A DNA stretch of 64,000 nucleotides, taken from the NCBI RefSeq assembly GCF_900102195.1, contig NZ_FNBE01000003.1, forward strand, positions 310,001 through 374,000. The letters run 5' to 3'. The notes under the pieces were generated by a model. The model saw nothing but the letters and a program-made list of their open reading frames with translations, did no database searches and was not told the DNA's origin. Below are positions 18,340 to 28,699 of the stretch, one piece after another. Each line of letters starts with the position of its first letter. Positions within the stretch are counted from its first letter, which is position 1. Source of the stretch: Pseudonocardia oroxyli. GTDB taxonomy: Bacteria; Actinomycetota; Actinomycetes; Mycobacteriales; Pseudonocardiaceae. Position numbers and translations under genes: made by a program.

Positions 18340-19380
18340 CTAGAACAGTCCCTGCGGACCGGTGCTCTCCTCCGGAGGACGCAACCCCAGATGGGCCCAG
18401 GCCGCGGGTGTGGCCACCCGGCCCCGCGGCGTGCGGGCGAGCATCCCGGCCCGTACCAGGTACGGCTCGCAGACCTCCTCGACGGTACCGGGTTCCTCGC
18501 CCACCGCCACAGCCAGCGTCGACACGCCGACGGGGCCTCCTCCGAACGTCCGCACCAACGCCCCCAGCACGGCGCGGTCCAGCCGGTCCAGACCCAGCTC
18601 GTCGACGTCGTACACCGCGAGCGCGTCCCGGGCCACGGCGCGGTTCACGGTGCCGTCCGCGCGGACCTCGGCGAAGTCCCGCACGCGGCGGAGCAGGCGG
18701 TTCGCGATGCGGGGGGTGCCGCGGGAGCGCCCGGCGATCTCCTCGGCGCCGTCCGCCTTCAGGTCGACGTCCAGGATGGTGGCCGCGCGGGTCAGCACCC
18801 GCTCCAGCTCGTGCGGCTCGTAGAACTCCATGTGCGCGGTGAAGCCGAAGCGGTCCCGCAGCGGGCCGGTCAGCGCGCCGGCCCGGGTCGTGGCCCCGAC
18901 CAGCGTGAACGGCGCGATGTCCAGCGGGATCGAGGTGGCCCCCGGCCCCTTCCCGACGACGACGTCCACCCGGAAGTCCTCCATCGCGAGGTACAACATC
19001 TCCTCGGCGGGCCGGGCGATGCGGTGGATCTCGTCGATGAACAGCACGTCCCCGGGGAGCAGGTTGGACAGCATCGCGGCGAGGTCGCCCGCGCGTTCCA
19101 ACGCCGGCCCGGACGTCAGCCGGATCGACGCCCCCATCTCGGCCGCGACGATCATGCTCAGGCTGGTCTTGCCGAGCCCGGGGGGCCCGGAGAGCAGGAT
19201 GTGGTCCGGCGGGTCGCCGCGTCGCCGCGCCCCCTCGAGCACGAGCTCGAGCTGCTCGCGCACCCGCGGCTGCCCGATGAACTCCCGCAGGTTCCGCGGC
19301 CGCAGCGAGTTCTCGACGTCCAGGTCCTCGGGTACCGCCTCGGCGGCGACCCCGCTGAACTCGCGCGACTCCTCGCTCAC
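18340..19380 (-). CDS. ruvB: Holliday junction branch-migration ATPase RuvB
   Basis: AAA+ motor of 346 aa. Walker A is [11 protein letters not shown], Walker B is LFIDEIHR, sensor 1 is in GATTRAG, and the C-terminal winged-helix has [11 protein letters not shown]. RuvB hexamers drive branch migration with RuvA in recombination and fork repair. GTG start at 19380 overlaps the ruvA stop by 4 bases (GTGA). The order ruvA-ruvB is standard. Confidence 0.97.
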   Translation of the reverse strand: MSEESREFSGVAAEAVPEDLDVENSLRPRNLREFIGQPRVREQLELVLEGARRRGDPPDHILLSGPPGLGKTSLSMIVAAEMGASIRLTSGPALERAGDLAAMLSNLLPGDVLFIDEIHRIARPAEEMLYLAMEDFRVDVVVGKGPGATSIPLDIAPFTLVGATTRAGALTGPLRDRFGFTAHMEFYEPHELERVLTRAATILDVDLKADGAEEIAGRSRGTPRIANRLLRRVRDFAEVRADGTVNRAVARDALAVYDVDELGLDRLDRAVLGALVRTFGGGPVGVSTLAVAVGEEPGTVEEVCEPYLVRAGMLARTPRGRVATPAAWAHLGLRPPEESTGPQGLF

Positions 19381-19973
19381 CGGCTACGGCCCAGGCTGCT
19401 CAACGCGGTCCGGAGCAGGTGCGACGGGTCCGCCGCGGGGTTCTCGGCCAGCACCGCGTCCACCGCCTGCTCGGCGGGTCTCTGGGTGAACCCGAGCCCC
19501 AGCAGCGCCTCCACGACCCGGTCCCGGTGCCCGCCGGTGGCCGCGACCTGCGCGACGGGCGGGGTGGCGGGCGTGACCAGCACCTTGTCCCGCAGCTCCA
19601 CCACCAGCCGCTCCGCACTCTTCTTCCCGACGCCGGGGATGCGCTGCAGCGTCGCCAGGTCCCCGTCGTGCAGGGCGCGGCGGAGCGTGTCCGGCTCCAG
19701 CACCGCGATGGTCGCCAGCGCGAGCCGCGGGCCGATCCCGGACACGGTCTGGAGCAGCAGGAACAGCTCCCGCTCGTCGACGTCCGCGAACCCGAAGAGG
19801 GTCAGCGACTCCTCGCGGACGATCAACGTGGTGGCGAGCTTCGCCTCGGTCCCCCGCCGCAGCCCGGCCAGCGTGTTCGGCGTGCAGAACACGGCGTACC
19901 CGAGCCCGCCGACCTCGACCACGGCGTGGTCCAACCCGATCTCCAGCACGGGCCCGCGCACGGACGAGATCAC
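19377..19973 (-). CDS. ruvA: Holliday junction DNA-binding protein RuvA
   Basis: Protein of 198 aa. The N-terminal OB domain starts [13 protein letters not shown]; two helix-hairpin-helix motifs follow ([14 protein letters not shown] and [16 protein letters not shown]), and the flexible linker leads to domain III, which contacts RuvB. I prefer the GTG at 19973 over the one at 19979 because GAGGAG is better spaced from it and the N-terminus then aligns with the family. An SOS box lies at 19991-20006, about 18 bases upstream. Confidence 0.95.
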   Translation of the reverse strand: MISSVRGPVLEIGLDHAVVEVGGLGYAVFCTPNTLAGLRRGTEAKLATTLIVREESLTLFGFADVDERELFLLLQTVSGIGPRLALATIAVLEPDTLRRALHDGDLATLQRIPGVGKKSAERLVVELRDKVLVTPATPPVAQVAATGGHRDRVVEALLGLGFTQRPAEQAVDAVLAENPAADPSHLLRTALSSLGRSR

Positions 19974-19990
19974 AAGCACTCCTCGCAGAT

Positions 19991-20006
19991 ACGAACACTA
20001 GTTCGA
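19991..20006. promoter_or_regulatory. SOS box upstream of ruvA (one mismatch)
   Basis: ACGAACACTAGTTCGA differs from TCGAAC-N4-GTTCGA only at the first base. It is 18 bases upstream of the ruvA start at 19973 and 124 bases downstream of the ruvC stop. In M. tuberculosis, as I recall, the box precedes ruvC and controls ruvCAB together. Here its position suggests a LexA-controlled promoter for ruvAB inside the cluster. Confidence 0.75.
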
Positions 20007-20129
20007 GCCGAAGGCTACCGGCCCGGTCCCCCGAACCGATCCACCCCCACCCGACGGCGTGTCCCACCGCGAGTCCTGCACTCGGGCGGGGGAGGCGCCG
20101 CGCGACCGGGCTCTCACCCCGGCCCTCGC

Positions 20130-20720
20130 TCAGCGCCGTCGGGCCGCCGCGAGCCGCTCCTTCTGGGCCGCCGCCAACCGCGCCCTGTGCTGCTTCGCGA
20201 TCTCGGCCGCCCGGCGCTCGGCCTCGGCCATCCGGGTCATCATCGGCGCCCGCCAGCAGTGGCAGATGGCGAGGGCCAGGGCGTCCGCAGCGTCCGCGGG
20301 CCGCGGCGCCTCGGCGAGCCCCAGCACGCGGGTGACCATGGCCGTGACCTGGGCCTTGTCCGCGCGACCCGCACCGGTGACCGCGGCCTTGACCTCGCTC
20401 GGGGTGTGGAACGCGACCGGCAGCCCGGCCCGCGCGGCGACCAGCGCGACCACCCCGCTGGCCTGGGCGGTGCCCATCACGGTGCGGACGTTGTGCTGGG
20501 CGAACACCCGCTCGATCGCGACCACGTCCGGCCGGTGGCGTGCGATCCAGCGCTCCACCTCGTCCGCCACGACGAGGAGCCGACGGTCCACCGGGACGTC
20601 CGTGTCGCTGCGCACCACGCCGACGTCGACGCACGCGACCTGGCGCGCACCCGTGCCGTCGACCACGCCGAGCCCGCACCGGGTCAGCCCCGGGTCGACT
20701 CCGAGTACCCGCACCCGCAC
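20130..20720 (-). CDS. ruvC: Crossover junction endodeoxyribonuclease RuvC
   Basis: Holliday junction resolvase, 196 aa. Catalytic acidic residues are the Asp of [12 protein letters not shown], the Glu of [12 protein letters not shown], and the Asp pair in [15 protein letters not shown] basic, Ala/Arg-rich tail follows the nuclease domain (about 155-196), longer than in E. coli. Start could be the GTG at 20720 or the next GTG two codons on. It is separated from ruvA by 156 bases carrying an SOS box; no SOS box is visible upstream of ruvC itself. Confidence 0.95.
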   Translation of the reverse strand: MRVRVLGVDPGLTRCGLGVVDGTGARQVACVDVGVVRSDTDVPVDRRLLVVADEVERWIARHRPDVVAIERVFAQHNVRTVMGTAQASGVVALVAARAGLPVAFHTPSEVKAAVTGAGRADKAQVTAMVTRVLGLAEAPRPADAADALALAICHCWRAPMMTRMAEAERRAAEIAKQHRARLAAAQKERLAAARRR

Positions 20721-20791
20721 TCCCCTCGTCCGGGAGGACGCTACCGGCGCCCGGCTCCGCCGCGGACGTCCGACGCGCGGACGGGCCGGGC

Positions 20792-20930
20792 CTACGCCCG
20801 CTCGGTCAGGCTGAACCAGTTGCCGGAGTCGTCCCGGAACACGGCCTCGACGCCGTACGGGCGTTCGGCGGGCGGCTGCAGGAACTCGACCCCGCGCCCG
20901 CTGAGCTCGGCGAACGTGGCGCGACGTAGG
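20792..20930 (-). pseudogene. C-terminal remnant of a VOC/glyoxalase-family gene
   Basis: On the minus strand, a frame ending in TAG at 20792-20794 reads [17 protein letters not shown], then [18 protein letters not shown] and SLTERA-stop. This is the typical last third of a VOC (glyoxalase/bleomycin resistance-like) protein, including the metal-ligand Glu region and the D-x-x-GN-W-F end. No start or N-terminal half exists. It is joined to the front part of an AraC gene (20931-21069) in a different frame, consistent with a deletion that removed the end of one gene and the front of the next. Confidence 0.7.
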
Positions 20931-21069
20931 CCGTGCGGAACGCCCGGGCGAAGTGGAACCGGGAGTACCCGGCCGCGATCGCCATGGCCTCCAGGTCGAG
21001 CGGCTCGGCGTAGCAGCGGTCGATCAGGTCACGGGCCCGCCGGACGTGTGCGACGGGCGGCGGGCTCAT
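20931..21069 (-). pseudogene. N-terminal remnant of an AraC-family regulator
   Basis: From the ATG at 21069 the frame reads a clear AraC-type first helix-turn-helix: [20 protein letters not shown], then [16 protein letters not shown]. Similarity stops at about residue 47 where AraC proteins continue with GxxPxxYL; here the frame runs into VOC-derived sequence in the wrong frame. The second HTH is absent, so the product cannot be a normal AraC regulator. It is divergent from the MOSC gene with 17 bases between. Confidence 0.7.
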
Positions 21070-21086
21070 GGGGGAAGGATGGAGCC

Positions 21087-21572
21087 GTGCAGGTGGAGAT
21101 CGTCGCGTTGATGGCGTCGCCGATCCACGCGTTCGAGGGTCGCCCGTCCGACGGGCCGCGGCCCGATCCCGAGCCTCCGGGCCGGGCGTCCGTCGAGGTC
21201 AGGGCCGGGCTGGGGGTCGTGGGCGACCGGTACTTCGGCCACCCGGCGCACCGCCGCGCCTCCGTGACGCTGATCGCGGTCGAGTCCCTGGAGGCGGTGG
21301 CCGCCGAGCTCGGGGTGCCGGCGTTCGACCCGGTCCTCGCGCGGCGCACGGTCGTGCTGCGCGGCGCGGACGTCGACGGGCTGGCCGGCGAGTTCACTCT
21401 CGGCGGCGTGCGGTTCCGGGCCCACCGCCCGGCCAACCCGTGTGCCTGGATGGACCAGGCGCTCGCGCCGGGTGCGTTCCGGGCCCTCCGCCGCCGCGGC
21501 GGGATCCGGTGCGCACCGCTGACGTCCGGCGTCCTGCGCCTGGGCCCGACGACCCTCGACCGCGGCGAGTGA
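21087..21572 (+). CDS. MOSC-domain-like protein, 161 aa
   Basis: Small MOSC-type beta-barrel protein. The N-terminus VQVEIVALMASPIHAFEGRP and the segment AGLGVVGDRYFGH are typical of short stand-alone MOSC proteins. The conserved Cys is in HRPANPCAWMDQALAPG, followed by GGIRC. MOSC domains bind molybdenum cofactor or carry sulfur, but the function of the short forms is not known. GTG start at 21087 has a GGAAGGA site about 9 bases upstream. It is transcribed away from the AraC remnant. Confidence 0.75.
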   Translation: MQVEIVALMASPIHAFEGRPSDGPRPDPEPPGRASVEVRAGLGVVGDRYFGHPAHRRASVTLIAVESLEAVAAELGVPAFDPVLARRTVVLRGADVDGLAGEFTLGGVRFRAHRPANPCAWMDQALAPGAFRALRRRGGIRCAPLTSGVLRLGPTTLDRGE

Positions 21573-21585
21573 CCGCGGCCGACGT

Positions 21586-21804
21586 TCAGGTGTCCGCGGC
21601 GGGCGGGGCCAGGGCGCGGGCGGGGCCCTCCAGCCAGGTCCTGATCTCCGCGCGCGAGCGCAGCCGGACGACCGGCAGGTCGGGACGGGCGGCGGCGAGG
21701 GCCCGCACGTGCTCGCCCGCCGTCGGCTGGGTGCGCCAGGCCCACCGCACGATGTGGTCGGGGTCGGTGAGGAACGGGCGGGCGGGAGCGGGTCCGTGGC
21801 GCAC
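21586..21804 (-). pseudogene. Possible C-terminal fragment of an adenylate-kinase-like P-loop protein
   Basis: A 72-residue frame contains FLTDPDHIVRWAWRTQPT and LPVVRLRSRAEIRTWLEGP. This pattern (D-P-D-x-x-x-R-W-A-W-R-T followed by V-R-L-R-S-x-x-E-I-x-x-W-L) is like the second half of small actinobacterial P-loop kinases related to adenylate kinase. The P-loop half is missing: the sequence upstream (21805-21939) is non-coding and carries GACTCGCG repeats. I read it as a truncated remnant, but a short real protein cannot be excluded. Confidence 0.4.
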
Positions 21805-21873
21805 AGCACTCCGAGCATCCTGCCGCCCGCGGCAACCCGATTTCAGCGGTCACCGACGCCCGCGCGCACGGGG

Positions 21874-21931
21874 CGGCGGACTCGCGTGCCGACCGCGGGA
21901 CTCGCGTGTCCGAAGTGTGGGACTCGCGGCG
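21874..21931. repeat. GACTCGCG-type repeat element, copy 1
   Basis: Three copies of GGACTCGCG with different spacers lie between the kinase fragment and polA. The second half (GACTCGCGTGTCCGAAGTGT then GGGACTCGCGG) is nearly identical to the reverse complement of the element at 47990-48044 and partly to 63707-63735. It could be an intergenic mobile repeat; it lies just after the polA stop at 21940. Confidence 0.65.
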
Positions 21932-21939
21932 CGGGGCGG

Positions 21940-24693
21940 TCAGTGGGCGGCGTCGTCCCAGCTGCGGCCGTAGCCGACCGAGACCTCGAGCGGCACCGAG
22001 AGGTCCTCGGCCGCGGCCATCTCGCGGCGGACGAGCTTCTCCAGCCGCTCGTGCTCGCCCTCGGCGACCTCCAGCACCAGCTCGTCGTGCACCTGGAGCA
22101 GGATCCGGCTGCGCAGCCCCTCCTCGGCGAGTGCCCTGGCCACCCCGAGCATCGCGACCTTGATGATGTCCGCCGCCGAGCCCTGGATGGGGGCGTTGAG
22201 CGCCATCCGCTCGGCCATCTCGCGGCGCTGGCGGTTGTCGCTGGTCAGGTCGGGCAGGTAGCGCCGACGACCCAGCATGGTGGCCGTGTAGCCCTCCCGG
22301 CGGGCGACGTCGACGACCGAGCGCAGGTAGTCCCGCACCCCGCCGAAGGTCTCGAAGTAGTCGTCCATCAGGGCGCGGGCCTCCTCGGTGGAGATCCGCA
22401 GCTGCCCGGACAGGCCGAAGGCCGACAACCCGTAGGCCAGCCCGTAGTTCATCGCCTTGATCTTGGCGCGCTGGGCGGGCGTGACCTCGTCCGGCGCCAC
22501 CCCGAACACCTTCGACGCCGTCTCCGAGTGGAAGTCCCGCGCCGAGTTGAAGGCCTCGATCAGCGCGGCGTCCTCGGACAGGTGGGCCATGATCCGCATC
22601 TCGATCTGGCTGTAGTCCGCGGTCATCAGCTCCGCGTAGCCCTCGCCGACGACGAACGCCTCGCGGATCCGCCGCCCGGCCGCCGTGCGGATCGGCACGT
22701 TCTGCAGGTTGGGGTCGGTGGACGACAACCTGCCCGTCGCGGCGATCGTCTGCGAGTACGTGGTGTGGATCCGCCCGTCCGCCGCGACCGACTTGAGCAG
22801 CCCGTCGACCGTGATCTTGAGCCGGGTGGCGTCCCGGTGGGTGAGCAGGTGCTGCAGGAACGGGTGCTCGGTCTGCTCGAACAGGCTCTGCAGCGCGTCC
22901 GCGTCCGTGGTGTAGCCGGTCTTGGTGCGCTTGGTCTTGGGCATGTTCAGCTCGTCGAACAGCACGACCTGCAGCTGCTTGGGCGAGCCCAGGTTGATCT
23001 CCTTGCCGATGACCTCGTAGGCGAGGTGCGCGGCCTGGGCGACCTGCCCGCCGAACTCCGCCTCCAGCATGCCGAGGTGCGACTGGTCCACGGCGATGCC
23101 CGCGGCCTCGCAGTCCGCGAGCACGAAGGCGAGGGGCTGCTCCAGCTCCAGCAGCAGCCGGGTCTGCTCCTTCTCGGCGAGCTCGGTGCCCAGTGCGTCC
23201 GCCAGCTCGGCGACCGCGGACGCGGCGACCATCTCGGCCTCGGCGTGCTGCGCGTCCGCCTCCTCCTCGCCGCCGAGCAGGGAGAGCTGCCCGTCCGCGG
23301 GGCCGCCCTCCATGGCGAGCTCGCGGCGCAGGTAGCGCAGCGCCAGGTCCGCCAGGTCGAAGGAGCGCTGTCCGGGCCGGGCCAGGTACGCCGCCAGCGC
23401 GGTGTCGCTGGTCAGGCCCCGCAGCTCCCACCCGCGCGAGCGCAGGCCGTGCAGCACCGCCTTGACGTCGTGTGAGGCCTTGGGCACGGTCGGGTCCGCC
23501 AGCCACGCCCCGAGCGCGGCCTCGTCCTCCGGCGTGAGCAGCCGGACGTCCACGTACCCGGCCACGGGCACCCCCGCCGCGGCCCCGTCCGCCCGGTCCT
23601 CGACCGACGGCTCGCCCGTGGCCAGCGCGATCCCGGAGAAGTCCCGCTCGGTGATCGCCCCGGCGACCCCCGAGAACGCGACGCCCACGCGCCGCCCGTC
23701 CCGCGCGTGCTCGGCGAGCCAGTCGCCCAGCTCCCCGGGCGCGATGATCCCGCCCTGCACCGCGAACCCGGACTCCGCCTCGGGCTCGGCGCTCTGCAGC
23801 GTGGCGAACAGCCGCTCGCGCAGCACGCGGAACTCCAGCTCGTCGAACAGCCGGTGCACCGCGTCCCGGTCCCACGGCCGCACCTCGAGCTCGGCGGGGA
23901 CGCTGTCCAGCGGCACGTCCCGGACGAGCTCCGTGAGCTGGCGGTTCATCAGCACGTTCGCCAGGTTGGCGCGCAGCGCGTCCCCCGCCTTGCCCTTGAC
24001 CTGGTCCACCCGGTCGGTCAGCTCGCCGAGGGAGCCGAACTCGCGGACCCACTTCGCCGCCGTCTTCTCCCCCACGCCGGGGATGGAGGGCAGGTTGTCC
24101 GAGGGGTCCCCGCGCAGCGCCGCGAAGTCCGGGTACTGGGTCGGGGTGAGCCCGTAGCGCTTGTCCACCTCGGCCGGGTCGATCCGACCGAGGTCGGAGA
24201 CGCCGCGCTTGGGGTAGAGCACCGTGACGTGGTCGGTGACCAGCTGGAAGGCGTCCCGGTCGCCGGTGGTGATCAGCACGTCGAAGCCCTGCTGCTCCGC
24301 CTGGGTGGCGAGGGTGGCGATGATGTCGTCCGCCTCGAACCCGTCCACGGCGAACACCGGGATGTTGAGCGCCTTGAGGACCTCCTTGATGAGGTCCACC
24401 TGGCCGCGGAAGTCGTCCGGCGTGGTCGTGCGGTTCGCCTTGTAGTCGGCGTAGCGCTCCGACCGGAAGGTCTTGCGCGAGACGTCGAACGCCACGGCGA
24501 GGTGCGTCGGCTGCTCGTCCCGCAGCTGGTTGATGAGCATCGACGTGAAGCCGTAGACGGCGTTCGTGGTCTGCCCGGTGCCGGTGCGGAAGTTCTCCGC
24601 GGGCAGGGCGAAGAAGGCCCGGTACGCCAGCGAGTGCCCGTCCAGCAGCAGGAGTCGCTTCGTGTCGGTCGCGTTCTTCGTCGGTGCGGTCAC
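21940..24693 (-). CDS. polA: DNA polymerase I
   Basis: Family A polymerase, 917 aa. The N-terminal 5'-3' exonuclease/FEN domain starts RLLLLDGHSLAYRAFFALP and includes the metal ligands in DGFEADDIIATLA and TGDRDAFQLV. A middle 3'-5' exonuclease-like domain (about 310-510) lacks the D-x-E motif (VGVAFSGVAG stands at that place), so proofreading is probably absent, as in mycobacteria. The polymerase domain has motif A DYSQIEMRIMAHLSED, motif B with RAKIKAMNYGLAYG and motif C VHDELVLEV. Start GTG at 24693 (VTAPTKNATD). It fills gaps in repair and removes Okazaki primers. Confidence 0.97.
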   Translation of the reverse strand: MTAPTKNATDTKRLLLLDGHSLAYRAFFALPAENFRTGTGQTTNAVYGFTSMLINQLRDEQPTHLAVAFDVSRKTFRSERYADYKANRTTTPDDFRGQVDLIKEVLKALNIPVFAVDGFEADDIIATLATQAEQQGFDVLITTGDRDAFQLVTDHVTVLYPKRGVSDLGRIDPAEVDKRYGLTPTQYPDFAALRGDPSDNLPSIPGVGEKTAAKWVREFGSLGELTDRVDQVKGKAGDALRANLANVLMNRQLTELVRDVPLDSVPAELEVRPWDRDAVHRLFDELEFRVLRERLFATLQSAEPEAESGFAVQGGIIAPGELGDWLAEHARDGRRVGVAFSGVAGAITERDFSGIALATGEPSVEDRADGAAAGVPVAGYVDVRLLTPEDEAALGAWLADPTVPKASHDVKAVLHGLRSRGWELRGLTSDTALAAYLARPGQRSFDLADLALRYLRRELAMEGGPADGQLSLLGGEEEADAQHAEAEMVAASAVAELADALGTELAEKEQTRLLLELEQPLAFVLADCEAAGIAVDQSHLGMLEAEFGGQVAQAAHLAYEVIGKEINLGSPKQLQVVLFDELNMPKTKRTKTGYTTDADALQSLFEQTEHPFLQHLLTHRDATRLKITVDGLLKSVAADGRIHTTYSQTIAATGRLSSTDPNLQNVPIRTAAGRRIREAFVVGEGYAELMTADYSQIEMRIMAHLSEDAALIEAFNSARDFHSETASKVFGVAPDEVTPAQRAKIKAMNYGLAYGLSAFGLSGQLRISTEEARALMDDYFETFGGVRDYLRSVVDVARREGYTATMLGRRRYLPDLTSDNRQRREMAERMALNAPIQGSAADIIKVAMLGVARALAEEGLRSRILLQVHDELVLEVAEGEHERLEKLVRREMAAAEDLSVPLEVSVGYGRSWDDAAH

Positions 24694-24768
24694 GGCCGCG
24701 AGTCTAGGACCGGGCACCGACGGTTCCGGGTGGGGGAAGCGCTCCCCCACCCGGGACCGGGTGGTATC

Positions 24769-25518
24769 TCAGCCGACCTCGGCCATGACCTCGTCGGACA
24801 CGTCGAAGTTCGAGTAGACGTTCTGGACCTCGTCGGAGTCCTCGAGCGCCTCGATCAGCTTGAAGACCTTCTTGGCGCCCTCGGCGTCCAGCTCGATCTG
24901 CATCGAGGGCAGGAAGGTCGGCTCGGCCGAGTCGTAGTCGATGCCCGCCTCCTGCAGCGCGGTGCGCACCGCGACCAGGTCGGTGGGCTCGGAGACGACC
25001 TCGAAGCTGTCCCCCAGGTCGTTGACCTCCTCGGCGCCCGCCTCGAGGACGGCCAGCAGCACGTCGTCCTCGGTCAGCGAGCCCTTCGGCAGCACGACGA
25101 CGCCCTTGCGCGTGAACAGGTAGGCGACGGAGCCGGGGTCGGCCATGGTCCCGCCGTTGCGGGTCATCGCCGTGCGCACCTCGGTGGCCGCGCGGTTGCG
25201 GTTGTCCGACAGGCACTCGATCAGCATCGCGACGCCGTTGGGGCCGTAGCCCTCGTAGGTGATCGTCTCGTAGTTGGCGCCGCCGCCGTCCGCACCGGAG
25301 CCGCGCTTCACCGCCCGGTCGATGTTGTCGTTCGGCACCGAGCTCTTCTTCGCCTTCTGGATGGCGTCGTAGAGCGTGGGGTTGCCGTCCGGGTCACCGC
25401 CGCCGGTGCGGGCCGCGACCTCGATGTTCTTGATCAGCTTCGCGAACATCTTGCCGCGCCGGGCGTCGATGACGGCCTTCTTGTGCTTGGTCGTCGCCCA
25501 TTTGGAGTGGCCACTCAT
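24769..25518 (-). CDS. yebC: YebC/PmpR-type translational/transcription factor
   Basis: YebC/TACO1-family protein, 249 aa. It starts with the family signature [20 protein letters not shown] and carries [12 protein letters not shown] and [14 protein letters not shown]. The length and three-domain layout are normal. YebC proteins have been described as DNA-binding regulators and, more recently, as helpers of ribosomes at proline runs; which applies here is not known. ATG at 25518. It is separated from polA by 75 bases. Confidence 0.95.
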   Translation of the reverse strand: MSGHSKWATTKHKKAVIDARRGKMFAKLIKNIEVAARTGGGDPDGNPTLYDAIQKAKKSSVPNDNIDRAVKRGSGADGGGANYETITYEGYGPNGVAMLIECLSDNRNRAATEVRTAMTRNGGTMADPGSVAYLFTRKGVVVLPKGSLTEDDVLLAVLEAGAEEVNDLGDSFEVVSEPTDLVAVRTALQEAGIDYDSAEPTFLPSMQIELDAEGAKKVFKLIEALEDSDEVQNVYSNFDVSDEVMAEVG

Positions 25519-25745
25519 CGGCTGCCCCGTCCCTCCTCGCTCGCGGCACGCAGGCGGCCCAGGGCCCCTGCCGGATGTCCCGTCCATGCTACCGACCTGG
25601 TGTCCGGCGCCTCATCGCCAGAGGGTGCACCCGGCGTTACACGGGGTACCCCGAATTCACCGACCTCGGTGAAAGCCCAGGTCAGGCGTTAATGACGGTC
25701 GACCGGCCCGCGATAGCGAGGCAGGGACGACACGAGGGGGACACG

Positions 25746-26051
25746 ATGGACCGCACGCTGATCGCGCGCCTGGGCTTCGCCGCGGCGGGTGCCGCCGCGC
25801 TCGCGACCGGGTCGTCCGTCGTCCTCCTCGGCACCGCCGACCACGCCGAGGCCGCCCCACTGACCGTCACCGTGACCGGGCCCGCGCAGCCGCTGTACAC
25901 CTGCGACCTGCAGAGCCCGCCGCAGTTCGGCGACCCCGCGAACCCGGACACGATCACCAACCGGGCCTGCGCCTACACCGACGACCTGGGGCGCACGCGC
26001 AGCTTCGACCCGTGGATCGACGGGCAGCTGCTGCACTCAGGCGGCCAGTAG
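25746..26051 (+). CDS. Small secreted protein, 101 aa
   Basis: No recognised family. Residues 1-37 are a Sec signal peptide: MDRTLIARLGF, a hydrophobic Ala/Gly/Val core, and a cleavage site after AEA in DHAEAAPLT. The mature part is about 64 residues with two cysteines (YTCDLQ and NRACAYT) that could form one disulfide. It is Pro/Asp-rich with no membrane anchor. ATG at 25746 has GAGGGGG 6 bases upstream. Its 3' end overlaps the convergent AHSA1 gene by 15 bases. It may be an exported peptide of unknown role. Confidence 0.75.
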   Translation: MDRTLIARLGFAAAGAAALATGSSVVLLGTADHAEAAPLTVTVTGPAQPLYTCDLQSPPQFGDPANPDTITNRACAYTDDLGRTRSFDPWIDGQLLHSGGQ

Positions 26052-26522
26052 CCCGTCGATCTGCCCCATCGCCAGGCGCATGCCCTCCTCCATGCCCATC
26101 TCGGAGAGCTTCTCCAGCGCCTCGAGCGAGGGGAACGTGGTGACCGTCGTCATCCGGGTCCCCGAGTCCGTCGCCTCCAGCGTGACGAGGGCGGACGTCG
26201 TCGGCATGGCGTCCGACGGGGTGCCGTCCGCGTCCGCGAAGCCGTCCTCGAAGGCGAGGCCGCGCGGGGCGTCGACGGCGGTGATGCGCCACCAGCCGTG
26301 GAACCGGTCCCCCTCCGGGCCGGTCATGAAGTAGGCGGCGCGGCCACCGGGCTCGACCTCCAGCAGCTCGAACGTCGCCGGGTGGGTCGGCGGCCCCCAC
26401 CACCGCTCCAGCAGGCGCGGGTCCTCCCAGACCTGCCACACCCGCTCGACGGGCGCCGCGAACTCCGCGACGAACGTGAGGGTGAGGTTCTCGGTGTCGC
26501 GGACGACGTCGACGACGGTCAT
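26037..26522 (-). CDS. SRPBCC/AHSA1-family protein
   Basis: START-like fold protein, 161 aa. TLTFVAEFAAPVERVWQVWE, LLERWWGPPTHPATF, HGWWRIT and the C-terminal EKLSEMGMEEGMRLAMGQID are typical of AHSA1/CalC-like proteins, which bind hydrophobic ligands. Function is unknown. Its ATG (26522) overlaps the stop of the upstream ArsR-like remnant (ATGA). In many actinobacteria AHSA1 genes follow an intact ArsR regulator; here that regulator is reduced to its tail. Confidence 0.85.
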   Translation of the reverse strand: MTVVDVVRDTENLTLTFVAEFAAPVERVWQVWEDPRLLERWWGPPTHPATFELLEVEPGGRAAYFMTGPEGDRFHGWWRITAVDAPRGLAFEDGFADADGTPSDAMPTTSALVTLEATDSGTRMTTVTTFPSLEALEKLSEMGMEEGMRLAMGQIDGLLAA

Positions 26523-26623
26523 GTCTCCTCCAGCAGTGCGTCGATGGACTGCGCGCGATGGCGCCAGAGCTGTGCGTAGGACTCCAGGAGCCGGGTGGCG
26601 CGGCTCAGCACCCGATCGGTTGT
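26519..26623 (-). pseudogene. C-terminal remnant of an ArsR-like regulator
   Basis: Directly after the pdxT stop, in the same frame, 34 codons run to a TGA overlapping the AHSA1 start. They encode RVLSRATRLLESYAQLWRHR and then AQSIDALLEET, a helical tail resembling the last helix of ArsR regulators that usually precede AHSA1 genes. No HTH domain is present. The abrupt junction at the pdxT stop suggests a deletion removed the front of the regulator and whatever lay beyond it. Confidence 0.5.
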
Positions 26624-27223
26624 CTATGCCGAGCGCACGAGGTCCGCGAAGTAGGCGTGCACGCGCAGGTCCCCGGTGATCTCCGGGTGGAAGGAGGTGG
26701 CCAGGACGTTCCCCTGCCGGACGGCGACGACCCGGCCCGCGGCCTGGGCGGCGTCCCCCGGCACCGTGGCCAGGACCTCGACGTCCGCGCCGGTCTTCTC
26801 CACCCACGGCGCGCGGATGAACACCGCCCGCACCGACCCGACGCCGGTCATGTCCAGGTCGGTCTCGAAGGAGTCCACCTGGCGACCGAAGGCGTTGCGG
26901 CGCACGACGACGTCCAGGCCGCCGAGCTGCTCCTGGTCCGGGCGCCCGTCGAGCACCTCGCCCGCCAGCAGGATCATCCCGGCGCAGGATCCGTAGGCCG
27001 GCAGCCCGTCGGCGATCCGGGCGCGCAACGGATCGAGCAGCTCGAAGATCCCGAGGAGCTTGCTGATCGTCGTCGACTCGCCGCCGGGGAGGACGATCCC
27101 GTCCACGGCCGCGAGCTCGGCGGGCCTGCGCACGGGCACCGCGCCGACCCCGGCCGCGCTCAGCGCGGCGAGGTGCTCGCGGACGTCACCCTGCAGGGCC
27201 AGCACACCGATCGTCGGAACCAC
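26624..27223 (-). CDS. pdxT: Pyridoxal 5'-phosphate synthase glutaminase subunit
   Basis: Class I glutamine amidotransferase, 199 aa. PGGES at 46-50, nucleophile Cys80 in YGSCAGM, and His179/Glu181 in SFHPEITG complete the triad. It makes ammonia for PdxS, which builds PLP from ribose 5-phosphate and glyceraldehyde 3-phosphate. GTG start at 27223 ([12 protein letters not shown]). pdxS is normally near; here it is at 41003-41920, about 14 kb away on the same strand. Confidence 0.96.
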   Translation of the reverse strand: MVPTIGVLALQGDVREHLAALSAAGVGAVPVRRPAELAAVDGIVLPGGESTTISKLLGIFELLDPLRARIADGLPAYGSCAGMILLAGEVLDGRPDQEQLGGLDVVVRRNAFGRQVDSFETDLDMTGVGSVRAVFIRAPWVEKTGADVEVLATVPGDAAQAAGRVVAVRQGNVLATSFHPEITGDLRVHAYFADLVRSA

Positions 27224-27289
27224 GCCGACCAGGGTAGACAGTGACCCAGCGCACCCCGACCCCGACGAGCGGACGGCACGCGGCGGGGG

Positions 27290-28699
<1,410 letters not shown>

